Below, in pieces: positions 7,848-16,054 of a DNA stretch of 64,000 bases. The stretch's first letter is position 1; every line of letters starts with the position of its first letter. Below the pieces are notes generated by a model. The model was not told the origin of the DNA. It worked only from the letters and a program-made list of their open reading frames with translations, and searched no databases. The DNA comes from Vibrio methylphosphonaticus (lineage in GTDB: Bacteria; Pseudomonadota; Gammaproteobacteria; Enterobacterales; Vibrionaceae): the NCBI RefSeq assembly GCF_023634655.1, contig NZ_JAMKMS010000019.1, forward strand, positions 19,582 through 83,581, read 5' to 3'. The translations under genes and the position numbers were made by a program.

Positions 7848-8303
7848 TTACTCCGCGAATGACGTATTCGTTTGTTTCATTTGTAATAGCCTGTGTTTTT
7901 CAGCCGCTATTTGTAATAGTTTGAGTTCATGTTCGGCTTGAGCCAGCTCTTCTTCTCGCTTTCGTTGTAACATTTCGTAGCGATACAATTTCGTACAATC
8001 AATCCTGTCCTCTCCGCCGAACTGTATCGTGACCGCAGCGTAAACGCCTTTATCATCTTCATTGTAATAATTATGGTAGGGGTCATATCCACTGCCATCG
8101 TTGTATTGGTCATCCACACCACTACTGCCATACGTACCGACTTGAAACGTTTTTCCTGTCGAGACGGCTTGTTCACAGCTGGCGCCTCCGGACGTGCGTA
8201 TTCTGTCGGTGCCCGATGGGTTCGATACTGATGGAATAGGGTTAGACCGTACACCATTTGACATCAGTAATACGCATAAACCCAAAGCGTAATAAAATCG
8301 CAT
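7848..8303 (-). CDS. Exported Tyr/Gly-rich protein with C-terminal helix (unrecognised)
   Basis: A 151-residue product when started at the ATG at 8303, which has AGGT eight bases upstream, begins a signal peptide (MRFYYALGLCVLLMSNGVRS) and lies two bases after the upstream stop. An in-frame start at 8336 is less likely. The mature part has a Gly/Asp/Tyr-rich stretch around residues 50-80 (YNDGSGYDPYHNYYNEDDKG), a short beta segment (VYAAVTIQFGG), then a long charged helix rich in Glu, Lys and Leu that is probably coiled coil. Two cysteines (ASCEQ, IDCTK) bracket the Gly/Tyr part. Context implies it works with its four exported neighbours. I could not assign a family. Confidence 0.72.
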   Translation of the reverse strand: MRFYYALGLCVLLMSNGVRSNPIPSVSNPSGTDRIRTSGGASCEQAVSTGKTFQVGTYGSSGVDDQYNDGSGYDPYHNYYNEDDKGVYAAVTIQFGGEDRIDCTKLYRYEMLQRKREEELAQAEHELKLLQIAAEKHRLLQMKQTNTSFAE

Positions 8304-8305
8304 GG

Positions 8306-8656
8306 TTAATACCTTTTGAATGTCAGTTGGGTGCATACTTCATAAGTATTGGGTGAGTCAGACACCATTTTTGTGCATACGTATTTTTCTGACACCTCAC
8401 CAGCAGGTGTATTGACTGTCACATCAAGCTCAATTTCCTCGTTGGCTTTCAAAGGCACACTTTGAGGGAACACTTTATTGTCGATTCGTAGAAAGTAATT
8501 GGCATCAACACTTGAACGATTCAACAGCGTAAATTTAACTTGCGTCTTATTTGAGTACGCATCAAACGACGTATTCTTCCATTTATGCACATTGGCATTC
8601 GTGGCGAATGATGTGGTGAGTATCAGTAAACTAATAAATGTTAGTGAAAGTCGCAT
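8306..8656 (-). CDS. Small exported Ig-like protein (unrecognised)
   Basis: First gene of the leftward exported-protein operon; 116 residues with signal peptide MRLSLTFISLLILTTSFATNA. The mature sequence alternates hydrophobic and polar residues through about seven strands (TQVKFTLLNRS, ANYFLRIDN, EIELDVTV, EKYVCTKMV, YEVCTQLTFKRY) and resembles a single immunoglobulin-like domain such as the N-terminal half of a periplasmic pilus chaperone, with a cysteine pair near the end. It is far too short to be a complete PapD-type chaperone. A dedicated chaperone or structural unit for the downstream proteins is the best guess. Confidence 0.72.
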   Translation of the reverse strand: MRLSLTFISLLILTTSFATNANVHKWKNTSFDAYSNKTQVKFTLLNRSSVDANYFLRIDNKVFPQSVPLKANEEIELDVTVNTPAGEVSEKYVCTKMVSDSPNTYEVCTQLTFKRY

Positions 8657-8793
8657 TTCATCACTCTGTTTGTGAATTAGAGGGGAATATTAATGCGACA
8701 CAGAGGAAATTAATTACCATTTTATGCCATGGGTGAAATTACGGCATATTCTAGACTTTAGGTAATCAGCGCTTTTATCCGTTATTAATAATT

Positions 8794-9831
8794 TTAAGGC
8801 TGACGTTGCACTTTATTTAAGCTCAAGATGGTTTTTTGATATAGCCTGGGGGTGAGTCCACTGATTCGCTTAAACGCCCGAGAAAAATGAGAAATGTCGG
8901 AATAACCAAGCTGACTAGCAACATGGGTCAGGGACAGATCTTCAGCCATCATTTCCACAGCGACGGTAAAAAGAAGGTTATCTTTAATGTGTCTAAAGGT
9001 GGTACGTTCTTCGTTAAGCTTTCTTTGCAGGGTCCTTGGTGTCATTGCTAAAAGTTTTGCGGCTTGTTCAAGCGTTAAATTATGTTCACGTACGTAGGGA
9101 AGCAGCGATGTAAACACCTTATCGGTGAAATTAGCATGCCAAGTGACCAAAGGTTCTTGGGACTTAATGTCTTGACTATAAATTTTGACCGGTTGCTCAA
9201 GAATATCGTCATCCATCAAAATGGCCATTTTATCGTTAGCAACGAAGTATTGTATTCCTTTACCCACAGTTGCCTGGAATACGTCGGCATTTGTCGATTG
9301 GAGCTTCACTTGTTTTGGGCTCCAGTTTGTTTTGGTTAGTGCCCTGATAAATTCAATCCCATACATTAATGCGAAGACTTCAGACCACAAGTACAGGCCA
9401 TTCTCTTCAAAAGGTTTATAGCGAAAGTACCAGACCCTACCGTGTATCTCCTCTACGCCAGTCGTCGTACCGACAGTATCGTACTGATAGATAGCGTTGG
9501 ACGAGATTAGCGCCTCTTTAACGGTTGTACAGTCTTGAAACGCGCCGAGTAATTTTGGGATCAGTTTTTGTCTAATTGCCAATTTAAGTAACTCGCCAAA
9601 ATTCGTGGTACCTAATTGATGAGCCGACAAAAAAAGTAATCGTCGCACAGGTTCTACAGGTAAAAACTCACTATCTAAATCCTGAAGATCAGGTGGGAGA
9701 CCGGATTCATGGATAAGTTGATGCGTGTCGTAATGATTTTCCGCAAGGAGTTCGATAATCAGCCGCGCATACCCAGATTTAATCATGGGAACTGGCTCAG
9801 TAGTTTTAGTGTCGTGATGCGTTGACGTCAT
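8794..9831 (-). CDS. AraC-family transcriptional regulator
   Basis: DNA-binding regulator of 345 aa. Residues ~20-210 form the N-terminal ligand-sensing domain of the OruR/ArgR-like AraC subgroup. Residues ~245-335 hold the two helix-turn-helix motifs, ending in the diagnostic signature ASQLGYSDISHFSRAFKRISGLTPRLYQ. The ATG at 9831 has an AAGGA site upstream. It stands between the exported-protein operon (same strand, 137 bp away) and the efflux pair (divergent, ~550 bp away); either could be its target. Effector unknown. Confidence 0.9.
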   Translation of the reverse strand: MTSTHHDTKTTEPVPMIKSGYARLIIELLAENHYDTHQLIHESGLPPDLQDLDSEFLPVEPVRRLLFLSAHQLGTTNFGELLKLAIRQKLIPKLLGAFQDCTTVKEALISSNAIYQYDTVGTTTGVEEIHGRVWYFRYKPFEENGLYLWSEVFALMYGIEFIRALTKTNWSPKQVKLQSTNADVFQATVGKGIQYFVANDKMAILMDDDILEQPVKIYSQDIKSQEPLVTWHANFTDKVFTSLLPYVREHNLTLEQAAKLLAMTPRTLQRKLNEERTTFRHIKDNLLFTVAVEMMAEDLSLTHVASQLGYSDISHFSRAFKRISGLTPRLYQKTILSLNKVQRQP

Positions 9832-10383
9832 CCAGCGTGTTCCTTTCCCTTAGTGTATTGATGGTGATTGGCAAAACGTGTAGCGCTTAACACCGTTTCT
9901 TACCCCGTGGTGTCGATTTCATGCCTGAGTGATGACACCTATCGGGTGACGGCTACGTCGATGTTGCTGTCTCATCGGATCTATTGTCACCATGGCGTTA
10001 TTGCAATATTGAACGATTTCGTATTTAGCTATTTTATATGGAGCTATTTCGTATGGAACTTTGGTCACAATGGAATAATTGCGTAATGGAACATTTGTCG
10101 TAATGGAGCATTTATCGTAATGGGACGATTGTCGTAATGGGACGATTGTCACTTTAGCTCTAATGTTATGCCATTAATGAAACAAGCATCGGATCTTTGG
10201 CGTAATATGGCAAGTATATGACGCCGATTATTTTAAGCTTTTGGACGACGAAAATATCATTAGGATTGTTCGATCTAGTCACAAAAATACCGATTTTTCA
10301 AGATATTACTGTTGATTGGCCGGATATTTAGTCTATAAATAATGGTAGAGAATTAGTTGAAGGTTTGTCGTAAGGAAGATCTA
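9832..10383. other. 552-bp spacer between AraC gene and efflux genes
   Basis: No convincing gene: short ORFs here are read through by the repeat and lack family features. It holds the 17-bp tandem repeat at 10051-10150 and presumably the promoters of both divergent genes; I cannot place those promoters reliably. Confidence 0.6.
10051..10150. repeat. 17-bp tandem repeat upstream of efflux genes
   Basis: Four full 17-bp units at 10083-10099, 10100-10116, 10117-10133 and 10134-10150 (consensus GTAATGGGACGATTGTC, the last two identical), preceded by two degenerate 16-bp units from 10051. No spacers between units, so this is a simple tandem repeat. Confidence 0.88.
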
Positions 10384-11532
10384 ATGAGCAAAGAAATCGA
10401 GTCAAAAAGTGATGGGCAAGAGGGTATGCCGGATCAGGCTAATGAACAAGCAAGTAAAGAGATCCAAAGCAGCCAGCAGCGGGTGAAAAAGGTGACCAAC
10501 ATACTTGTTGGAGCTGTTGCACTGTGTGTTGTTGTCAGTATCGCTTCAGACCGGATTATTCCTAGTACTGATAATGCACGAGTCAAAGGTTATGTGGTTC
10601 CAATTAAGCCGCAGGTATCAGGCCAGGTTACTGACATCATGGTGAGACCGAATCAATTGGTCTCGGAAGGGGATGTCTTAGTCACGCTTAACCCCATCGA
10701 TTATGAAATAGCGGTAAAAAAAGCTGAACAGGATTTAACGATTGCTGGCCAGAATGTTGGTGCACAAACTGCATCTATTGCCGCAGCACAAGCGCGACTG
10801 ACGAGCGCTGCGATTGAAAAAGACAATGTTGAACTGCAAACGAGACGTGTACTGACGATGGCCGAAAAAGGTGTCATCTCTGTCTCTGAAGCCGATAAAT
10901 CTCGTGCTGCATTGGCAAGAGCCCGTGCAAACGTACAAAATGCCCAAGCCGACCTTGATAAAGCGAATAAACAATTGGGCAGCGCTGGGGAAGAAAACAG
11001 CCAAATAAAAGCGGCGTTGTTGGCGTTAGAAAAAGCTCAGCTCGATTTAGCTAGAACCACTGTTCGTGCTCCTACTAATGGCGGCGTGTCCAATTTCAGT
11101 TTATCTGAAGGGTTTTACGCGACTGCCGGGCAACCTATGATGACCTTTATTTCCACGGACTCAATCTGGATCGAGGCGTATTTCAGAGAGAATAGTTTAG
11201 GTAATATTCAAGCCGGTGATGAGGTTGAAATAGCGTTAGATTTTGCTCCGGGTAAAGTCGTAAAAGGAACCATTTCAAGTGTTGACTGGGGTGTGGATTG
11301 GGGGCAGAGCAATCAAGCGGGGAAATTAGCACAAGCAAATAATCAAACTGGTTGGCTACGTCAAACGCAAATGCTGCCCGTCATGATTGAATTTAACCCA
11401 GAAGACACTAAAGGACAGCTACGTATTGGCGGTCAAGCCGATGTTGTGGTTTATACCGGCAATAACGTTATCTTCAATAGTCTTGGTAAATTATGGATTC
11501 GAGCAGTCAGTTGGATGTCCTATGTCAGATAA
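10384..11532 (+). CDS. HlyD/EmrA-type membrane fusion protein
   Basis: Periplasmic adaptor of an efflux system, 382 aa. A cytoplasmic N-terminal tail of ~35 polar residues is followed by one TM helix (ILVGAVALCVVVSIAS), a biotinyl-lipoyl half-motif (VKPQVSGQVTDIMVRPNQLVSEGDVLVTLN region), a long alpha-helical coiled-coil hairpin rich in Ala/Gln/Lys (residues ~105-215), the second lipoyl half and a beta-barrel. An in-frame TTG at 10357 was rejected in favour of the ATG at 10384, which has AAGGAAG upstream. It overlaps the following DUF2955 permease by 11 bp, so the two form an export pair. Substrate unknown; aromatic acids or hydrophobic toxins are typical for relatives. Confidence 0.88.
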   Translation: MSKEIESKSDGQEGMPDQANEQASKEIQSSQQRVKKVTNILVGAVALCVVVSIASDRIIPSTDNARVKGYVVPIKPQVSGQVTDIMVRPNQLVSEGDVLVTLNPIDYEIAVKKAEQDLTIAGQNVGAQTASIAAAQARLTSAAIEKDNVELQTRRVLTMAEKGVISVSEADKSRAALARARANVQNAQADLDKANKQLGSAGEENSQIKAALLALEKAQLDLARTTVRAPTNGGVSNFSLSEGFYATAGQPMMTFISTDSIWIEAYFRENSLGNIQAGDEVEIALDFAPGKVVKGTISSVDWGVDWGQSNQAGKLAQANNQTGWLRQTQMLPVMIEFNPEDTKGQLRIGGQADVVVYTGNNVIFNSLGKLWIRAVSWMSYVR

Positions 11533-12595
11533 CGATGAATCGACAACCCTTCGTTCAGAACCGGCACCTTGGTTAGTAGAAACTCGTATTTTACGTTTTA
11601 CGCTCGGTGTAGGGATCGCGACCTTTTTGGCCGCTTGGATTGATTGGCCTTTAGCATTCATTACCCCGATTTTTACCGCGAAGTTTCTCTTTGAAAAAAA
11701 GGTGATGACAAAAGACGTGGTGTACGAGTTGCTGCTGGCGATGGTCGTTACCGTAGCCATTGGTATTGTGTTGAGTATGGGGTTTACTCATTACCCAATA
11801 CCGCTACTTATTGGTGTCGGTGGATTGATGACAATTGGTTACTATCTATTCTTGGACCCTAAGTGGAATCTATTTGCGATGATTTTACTCATGGCGGTAC
11901 TCATGCTGCCATTTATGGCAATAGATAGCCCTGCTGTCGCGGTTTATCTTGGGTTCGGGCTTAGTGCCTCTGGTGCGGTGGCGGTGGCAGTATTTGGGTT
12001 TGTTCACATCTACCTTCCTGAGCAAGAGGTCGTGGAATCCTCAGAGGCGAGTCCAGCGATGACGGACGAATTCCGTTGGTTTTCAGCTATACGTGCTTCA
12101 ATCATCGCGCTTCCGGTTGTGGTGTTTTTCTTTGTTTTTCAAATCTCAGAAGCACTCTTATCTATGATTTTCATCGCCCTGTTATCTCTTATGATTACCG
12201 GTGAGAAATCGATTAAACTCGGCGCTTTTTTATTAGTCAGCAACGCAATTGGTGGTGTCATTGCCATCGGAGTATTCAGTGTCCTAGCGTTGGTGCCATC
12301 AATGTTTTTCTATACGATATGTATCAGTCTCATGGCGATTGTAGTTGGGAACAAAATGTACATGGAGCCAGCAAAAGCGCCAATATATAGCACTGTATTT
12401 AATACCGCGTTAGTACTCATTGGTACCACCATGATGAGCTCAGGTGTTATTGATGAAAAAATGTGGATCCGATTAGGGCTTTTGTTCATTGTCGCAGTCT
12501 ATATGATCATCGCCGCGTATTTCATTGAAGCGAGAGATTGGAAAATTCTAAAATTTAATGGGCAAATGATGAAGCCTCTCAGTGAGTCTAAATAA
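11522..12595 (+). CDS. DUF2955 / FUSC-like membrane permease
   Basis: Polytopic inner-membrane protein of 357 aa, with roughly ten hydrophobic segments in two blocks of about five separated by a polar loop near residues 175-190 (EQEVVESSEASP). This two-block layout is typical of the DUF2955 family, related to fusaric-acid-resistance (FUSC) exporters, which are usually encoded beside an HlyD adaptor, as here. The ATG at 11522 overlaps the end of the adaptor gene by 11 bp; longer in-frame starts lie within the adaptor and are unlikely. No outer-membrane partner is adjacent. Substrate unknown. Confidence 0.82.
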   Translation: MSDNDESTTLRSEPAPWLVETRILRFTLGVGIATFLAAWIDWPLAFITPIFTAKFLFEKKVMTKDVVYELLLAMVVTVAIGIVLSMGFTHYPIPLLIGVGGLMTIGYYLFLDPKWNLFAMILLMAVLMLPFMAIDSPAVAVYLGFGLSASGAVAVAVFGFVHIYLPEQEVVESSEASPAMTDEFRWFSAIRASIIALPVVVFFFVFQISEALLSMIFIALLSLMITGEKSIKLGAFLLVSNAIGGVIAIGVFSVLALVPSMFFYTICISLMAIVVGNKMYMEPAKAPIYSTVFNTALVLIGTTMMSSGVIDEKMWIRLGLLFIVAVYMIIAAYFIEARDWKILKFNGQMMKPLSESK

Positions 12596-12636
12596 AGAAA
12601 CGATAATAGATTAATGATGGAGTAAGGATAGACAGT

Positions 12637-14400
12637 ATGTGGAAAGGGACGTCAATGCTGCTTCTCACCGGAGCGATATTTGGTTGTACTTCGAATGCCC
12701 ATTTAGCCACGACATCGGATGACGCGTGGACATCGGACTACATGGAACAGAGAAGGTGGCGCGAACCGAGTGAATTAAAAGGCAACTATCTTAAACTCGC
12801 CTCTGATACGATGTTACCAGCGCAATCAGCCCACGTTAAGGTGATAGGGACAGAGTCAGAATCGGCGATAAAAAGCTTAGCCAGCAAGATTTATCTTATT
12901 GAAAATGCACAGCATACGATTGATATTACCTATTATATTTTTGCTGATGACCTAGCAGGGCAAGCAACGCTAGGGGCGCTGTGCCGCGCCGTAAAACGAG
13001 GTGTCGACGTTCGGGTAATGGTGGACAGTTTAGGTTCATATAGTGTCAATAACGGCAATTTAAAGGGGCTGATGCAGTGTGAACAAGAAGCTGGATATGT
13101 GCTAGATAGGCAGGGAGCTGCCACCTCCCAGAAAGCCCGTGTTCAAGCTGTGGTGTTTAATGCGCTCACAAACTCTGATTCTAAGTGGAATCATCGTTCT
13201 CATGATAAATTATTTGTCGTCGATGCAGCCTATAATGAGCAAGCATACGTCATTACCGGTGGACGAAACATGTCGCTTCACTATTACGGTATTGATAATA
13301 AAGGAAGAGTCGATCCCACCGCATTCCGCGATATCGAAATTGTTGTACGACCAACAAGTCATGCAAAAGAGGAGGAATCGCCATCACGATTGAGTGAGCT
13401 GTATTTTTCTGTGCTATTTACCAAGCCTGGCAATAAAAAACTGGATATTTGGACAAGCTACAATAGAGATAAACAGCGACTACTTTCTGCCCTTACAGAA
13501 TTAAAGGCGTTACCCGAATTTGCTCGGGCTTATGAGGGAATCGACGGATATCTGACACAAGACTATTACTTGAGTGAAACCAAACTCGCCCACGAATTAG
13601 ATAATCTGAATGCCGTTGATGTGGTGACTCAGTACTCTAAGAACAAGCGCGCCAATGCCAATTCTATTAGCGGTATCTTAGCTAAGGTTGCCTACTCTAA
13701 GCAGGATGTCAAAACCATCAAAATTGTTTCGCCATACCTATTTCTTCAAACCGATCTATTTAAAGATGAAGGGATAATTGAAAAAGATCTTAACGTTACA
13801 ATGAAGTGGTTAGAACAAGATCCAGAGAGAAGGATAGAAGTTATCACAAACTCGGTGCTGACCAGTGATAATTACTTTACCCAAGCGGTGATAGATATGA
13901 ACACCGCCCCTAACATTTTGATGATGGATAAGGAAACACAGCAACGTTGGTTGGATGATGAGTTAACTAATAACGAAGAAAACAAGTCATTTATAGCCTC
14001 TGACGCATGGAAAAAGATGACTCTGCATCCCCAAGTGAAGTTTTATCAGTTAGGAAAGCAAGATTCAGTGCTTATAGGCGGTGATAAGTACTATGGCAAA
14101 CTGCATGCAAAGTTTTTAATCATTGATCAGAATGCGTTTGTAGGGACGACGAACTTGGATTTCCGCTCTTTGTTATACAATAATGAAGTCGGCTTTTTCT
14201 TGGGTGGAGCACCACTCATTGATGAACTAGAGACGCAATTTTCTTTGTTAAAACAAGACTCTTTACTGTGGGGAAGCGATGAATGGCTGGAGATGAGACG
14301 TAAGTTACGCGACGCTGGTGGCACCAAAGGGCGAACATCGAGTCGTCAGCGAGGTATTTTTGAGGCACTTGAGGAAACCGGGTTAAAGTATCAGTTTTAA
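12637..14400 (+). CDS. Phospholipase D-superfamily lipoprotein (cardiolipin synthase-like)
   Basis: A 587-aa envelope protein with a lipoprotein signal (LLLTGAIFGC, lipid-modified Cys17). It carries two HKD catalytic motifs: HDKLFVVD with His at about residue 189 and HAKFLIID with His at about residue 490, followed by GTTNLD; both are complete. The HKD pair defines phospholipase D-type phosphatidyl transferases. Overall layout resembles periplasm-facing ClsC/YmdC-like proteins, though this one is longer. AAGGA upstream supports the ATG at 12637. It follows the HlyD/DUF2955 pair by 41 bp and could be co-transcribed. Lipid remodelling in the envelope is the likely role; the precise reaction is unproven. 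Confidence 0.85.
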   Translation: MWKGTSMLLLTGAIFGCTSNAHLATTSDDAWTSDYMEQRRWREPSELKGNYLKLASDTMLPAQSAHVKVIGTESESAIKSLASKIYLIENAQHTIDITYYIFADDLAGQATLGALCRAVKRGVDVRVMVDSLGSYSVNNGNLKGLMQCEQEAGYVLDRQGAATSQKARVQAVVFNALTNSDSKWNHRSHDKLFVVDAAYNEQAYVITGGRNMSLHYYGIDNKGRVDPTAFRDIEIVVRPTSHAKEEESPSRLSELYFSVLFTKPGNKKLDIWTSYNRDKQRLLSALTELKALPEFARAYEGIDGYLTQDYYLSETKLAHELDNLNAVDVVTQYSKNKRANANSISGILAKVAYSKQDVKTIKIVSPYLFLQTDLFKDEGIIEKDLNVTMKWLEQDPERRIEVITNSVLTSDNYFTQAVIDMNTAPNILMMDKETQQRWLDDELTNNEENKSFIASDAWKKMTLHPQVKFYQLGKQDSVLIGGDKYYGKLHAKFLIIDQNAFVGTTNLDFRSLLYNNEVGFFLGGAPLIDELETQFSLLKQDSLLWGSDEWLEMRRKLRDAGGTKGRTSSRQRGIFEALEETGLKYQF

Positions 14401-14427
14401 TCATCACTGCTTAACGAAGCGTGATGA
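14401..14427 (+). terminator. Hairpin after the phospholipase D gene
   Basis: TCATCAC (14401-14407) pairs with GTGATGA (14421-14427) and GCTT/AAGC extends the stem around AACG with one bulged base. It starts directly after the stop codon; the following sequence is only weakly T-rich. Confidence 0.5.
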
Positions 14428-14497
14428 TTATCCGTGACCGACTATCTTTGATCATGTCGTAAAATGATAAGTAACAAATTCTGTGTCGAAATATTAT

Positions 14498-14529
14498 ACG
14501 CCAGGTAGGCCAAATGCTTGGCGTTTTTA
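14498..14529 (+). terminator. Leader hairpin with U-tract before the 14540 gene
   Basis: ACGCCA (14498-14503) pairs with TGGCGT (14519-14524), then TTTTTAT follows. An alternative stem GCCAA/TTGGC inside the same segment is mutually exclusive with it. The position immediately before the ribosome site of the next gene suggests an attenuator or a terminator of upstream transcription. Confidence 0.45.
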
Positions 14530-14539
14530 TTTAGGAGAC

Positions 14540-15037
14540 ATGACTTTGAAAAAGAAACTTATTTGTTTAGGTGCGATTCTAGCATCAACGTCAGTATTGG
14601 CGGATCAAGGTGGCAATGAAGTGACCTTTGATACCACTGTTGCCGCTCAATGTGGTATTGAAACGGTAATAGATACAGGCACAATCGGGGAGTCATTTGA
14701 GGGGGATGTACCACCGAGTGGTGATCCTGCAACCGCAAATATTATCAATAACAGCAATCCTTCAACGGGCGTAGCGGCAACCGTAACCTATAGCGGTGAT
14801 AGTTTAACGGGTGAAGACGGGAAACCATTGTTCAAGTGGACGGTAGTGAGTGGGAATGATGCTATTGAGACTGGAGAGTTGACCGCTGATTCCTTTAATT
14901 TTTCTGTAGACCGTATACAAAATGTCACAGGAATCTCAATATACGTAAACCAAGTTGGTGATGATAAGCTCCAGGCAGGTATTCATGAAGTAAGCTTTTC
15001 AATGAATGTTGACTGTGGTGTTTCTGCTCAGGGATAG
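14540..15037 (+). CDS. Exported two-cysteine beta-rich protein, orphan paralogue
   Basis: Exported protein of about 165 aa with signal peptide ending SVLADQGG. The mature sequence begins GNEVTFDTTVAAQCGIETV and ends SMNVDCGVSAQG, matching the cysteine layout of the 7326-7844 and 6399-6878 products, so it is a distant third member of that set placed about 6 kb away on the other strand. Start is uncertain: AGGAG at 14533-14537 is only two bases from the ATG at 14540 but eight bases from an in-frame TTG at 14546, which would give a product starting MKKKLICLG. A structural subunit of the same surface assembly is possible but unproven. Confidence 0.72.
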   Translation: MTLKKKLICLGAILASTSVLADQGGNEVTFDTTVAAQCGIETVIDTGTIGESFEGDVPPSGDPATANIINNSNPSTGVAATVTYSGDSLTGEDGKPLFKWTVVSGNDAIETGELTADSFNFSVDRIQNVTGISIYVNQVGDDKLQAGIHEVSFSMNVDCGVSAQG

Positions 15038-15138
15038 ACATATGATTGTACATTTTCGTATTCAAGATATTGAAGAGCTATGGCTTTACATTGACCTTGC
15101 GACGTTTCTTCAAGCCAAACAGAGCTAGGCCAATATGA

Positions 15139-15169
15139 AGAAGGGACTTAAGAAATTTAAGTCCCTTCT
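15139..15169. terminator. Strong hairpin between convergent genes
   Basis: A 13-bp perfect stem (AGAAGGGACTTAA at 15139-15151 with TTAAGTCCCTTCT at 15157-15169) and a 5-base loop. It lies between the rightward exported-protein gene and the leftward porin-like gene and probably terminates both. Confidence 0.7.
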
Positions 15170-15203
15170 AATTCTGGGCATTAGGTGGGTAAGAGGAGAA
15201 AGT

Positions 15204-15977
15204 TTAAAACATATATGCCCAGCCAATCATAGGACCTTTTTGGGTCACGTCCAATTCTACCGGGCCGTTTGTACTATCGGTTGTATTCTGAAGGTTTAGA
15301 TATCGATAGCCGAACCAGAGGTTATTGTGCTTACTAAAACTATAGGTACCGGCTAGGTTGAGCCCTCGGTTAATATCATTATCACCAGCAATGCCCGCAT
15401 CAACCGTTAAATTTAAGCCCCAATTGCTATTAAACTGGTGGGCATACTTTAAGCCAATCAACCAATCGAACTGGTGGGAAGTCGAACTGATCGTCCCATT
15501 TTTGTCATTCCAAAATGGACGATCACTGTTGGCGCCTACCTTTACATCAATCTTACTGTAGACATGACGTACGCCTGTTAGCAACACTAAACCATGGGTG
15601 ACTTCGTAACCCGCAAATAAATCGTTCAGCGACATATGAGCACTTAGATCGACATTAAAGCTTGGGACAATGACGCCTGGCTGAGTATCCGAGTCATTTT
15701 TTACATGGAGATAATTCGCTCGAACACCTAATAACCACTTATCCTTTTGGGCATAAAAATCGCCCATTAAGCCGAAGTGTAAGTTGCTAACAATATTATC
15801 GAACGGAATGTTGATATCAACTTTGTCGTTGGCAGGGCCGGTTGTACCTGTGATACTAGGGGCCCACAACATCGGAAATACGACAAGAAACGTCCATTCT
15901 TCGTCGTTATCCGTCGCCATTGAAAATGATGAAGCGAGTAATGAAGCGATGATTATACTCTGTCCTAAAAAACGCAT
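15204..15977 (-). CDS. Outer-membrane beta-barrel protein
   Basis: Predicted outer-membrane protein of 257 aa. Start at 15977 chosen because AGGA lies eight bases upstream and it begins a signal peptide (MRFLGQSIIIASLLASSFSMA). The mature protein alternates amphipathic strands with polar turns and ends in a terminal Phe (GWAYMF), the Bam recognition signature. Strand count suggests a barrel of about 8-10 strands. Family not recognised. It is encoded downstream of the MscS channel on the same strand, after a ~75-bp gap, so an osmotic or envelope role is possible. Confidence 0.75.
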   Translation of the reverse strand: MRFLGQSIIIASLLASSFSMATDNDEEWTFLVVFPMLWAPSITGTTGPANDKVDINIPFDNIVSNLHFGLMGDFYAQKDKWLLGVRANYLHVKNDSDTQPGVIVPSFNVDLSAHMSLNDLFAGYEVTHGLVLLTGVRHVYSKIDVKVGANSDRPFWNDKNGTISSTSHQFDWLIGLKYAHQFNSNWGLNLTVDAGIAGDNDINRGLNLAGTYSFSKHNNLWFGYRYLNLQNTTDSTNGPVELDVTQKGPMIGWAYMF

Positions 15978-16054
15978 TCTTAATCCTTTATATACGTTCA
16001 TATCATTATTGTGTTATCGGTATACTGCGTGAGTAGATCGTTGTATCTTACTCG

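Noticed and set aside
6399..8656. Curli (csg) or chaperone-usher operon
   Set aside because: No CsgG/CsgE/CsgF-like or usher protein, and the Ig-like protein is about half the size of a PapD-type chaperone. Left as unrecognised.
10051..10150. Possible CRISPR array
   Set aside because: Units are contiguous with no spacers and no cas genes are present; it is a simple tandem repeat.
9868..10152. Overlapping short ORFs on both strands of the AraC-efflux spacer
   Set aside because: They read through the 17-bp repeat, lack ribosome sites and show no family-like composition.
15043..15129. 28-codon ORF after the exported-protein gene
   Set aside because: Short, no ribosome site and no recognisable features; a chance ORF before the terminator is more likely.
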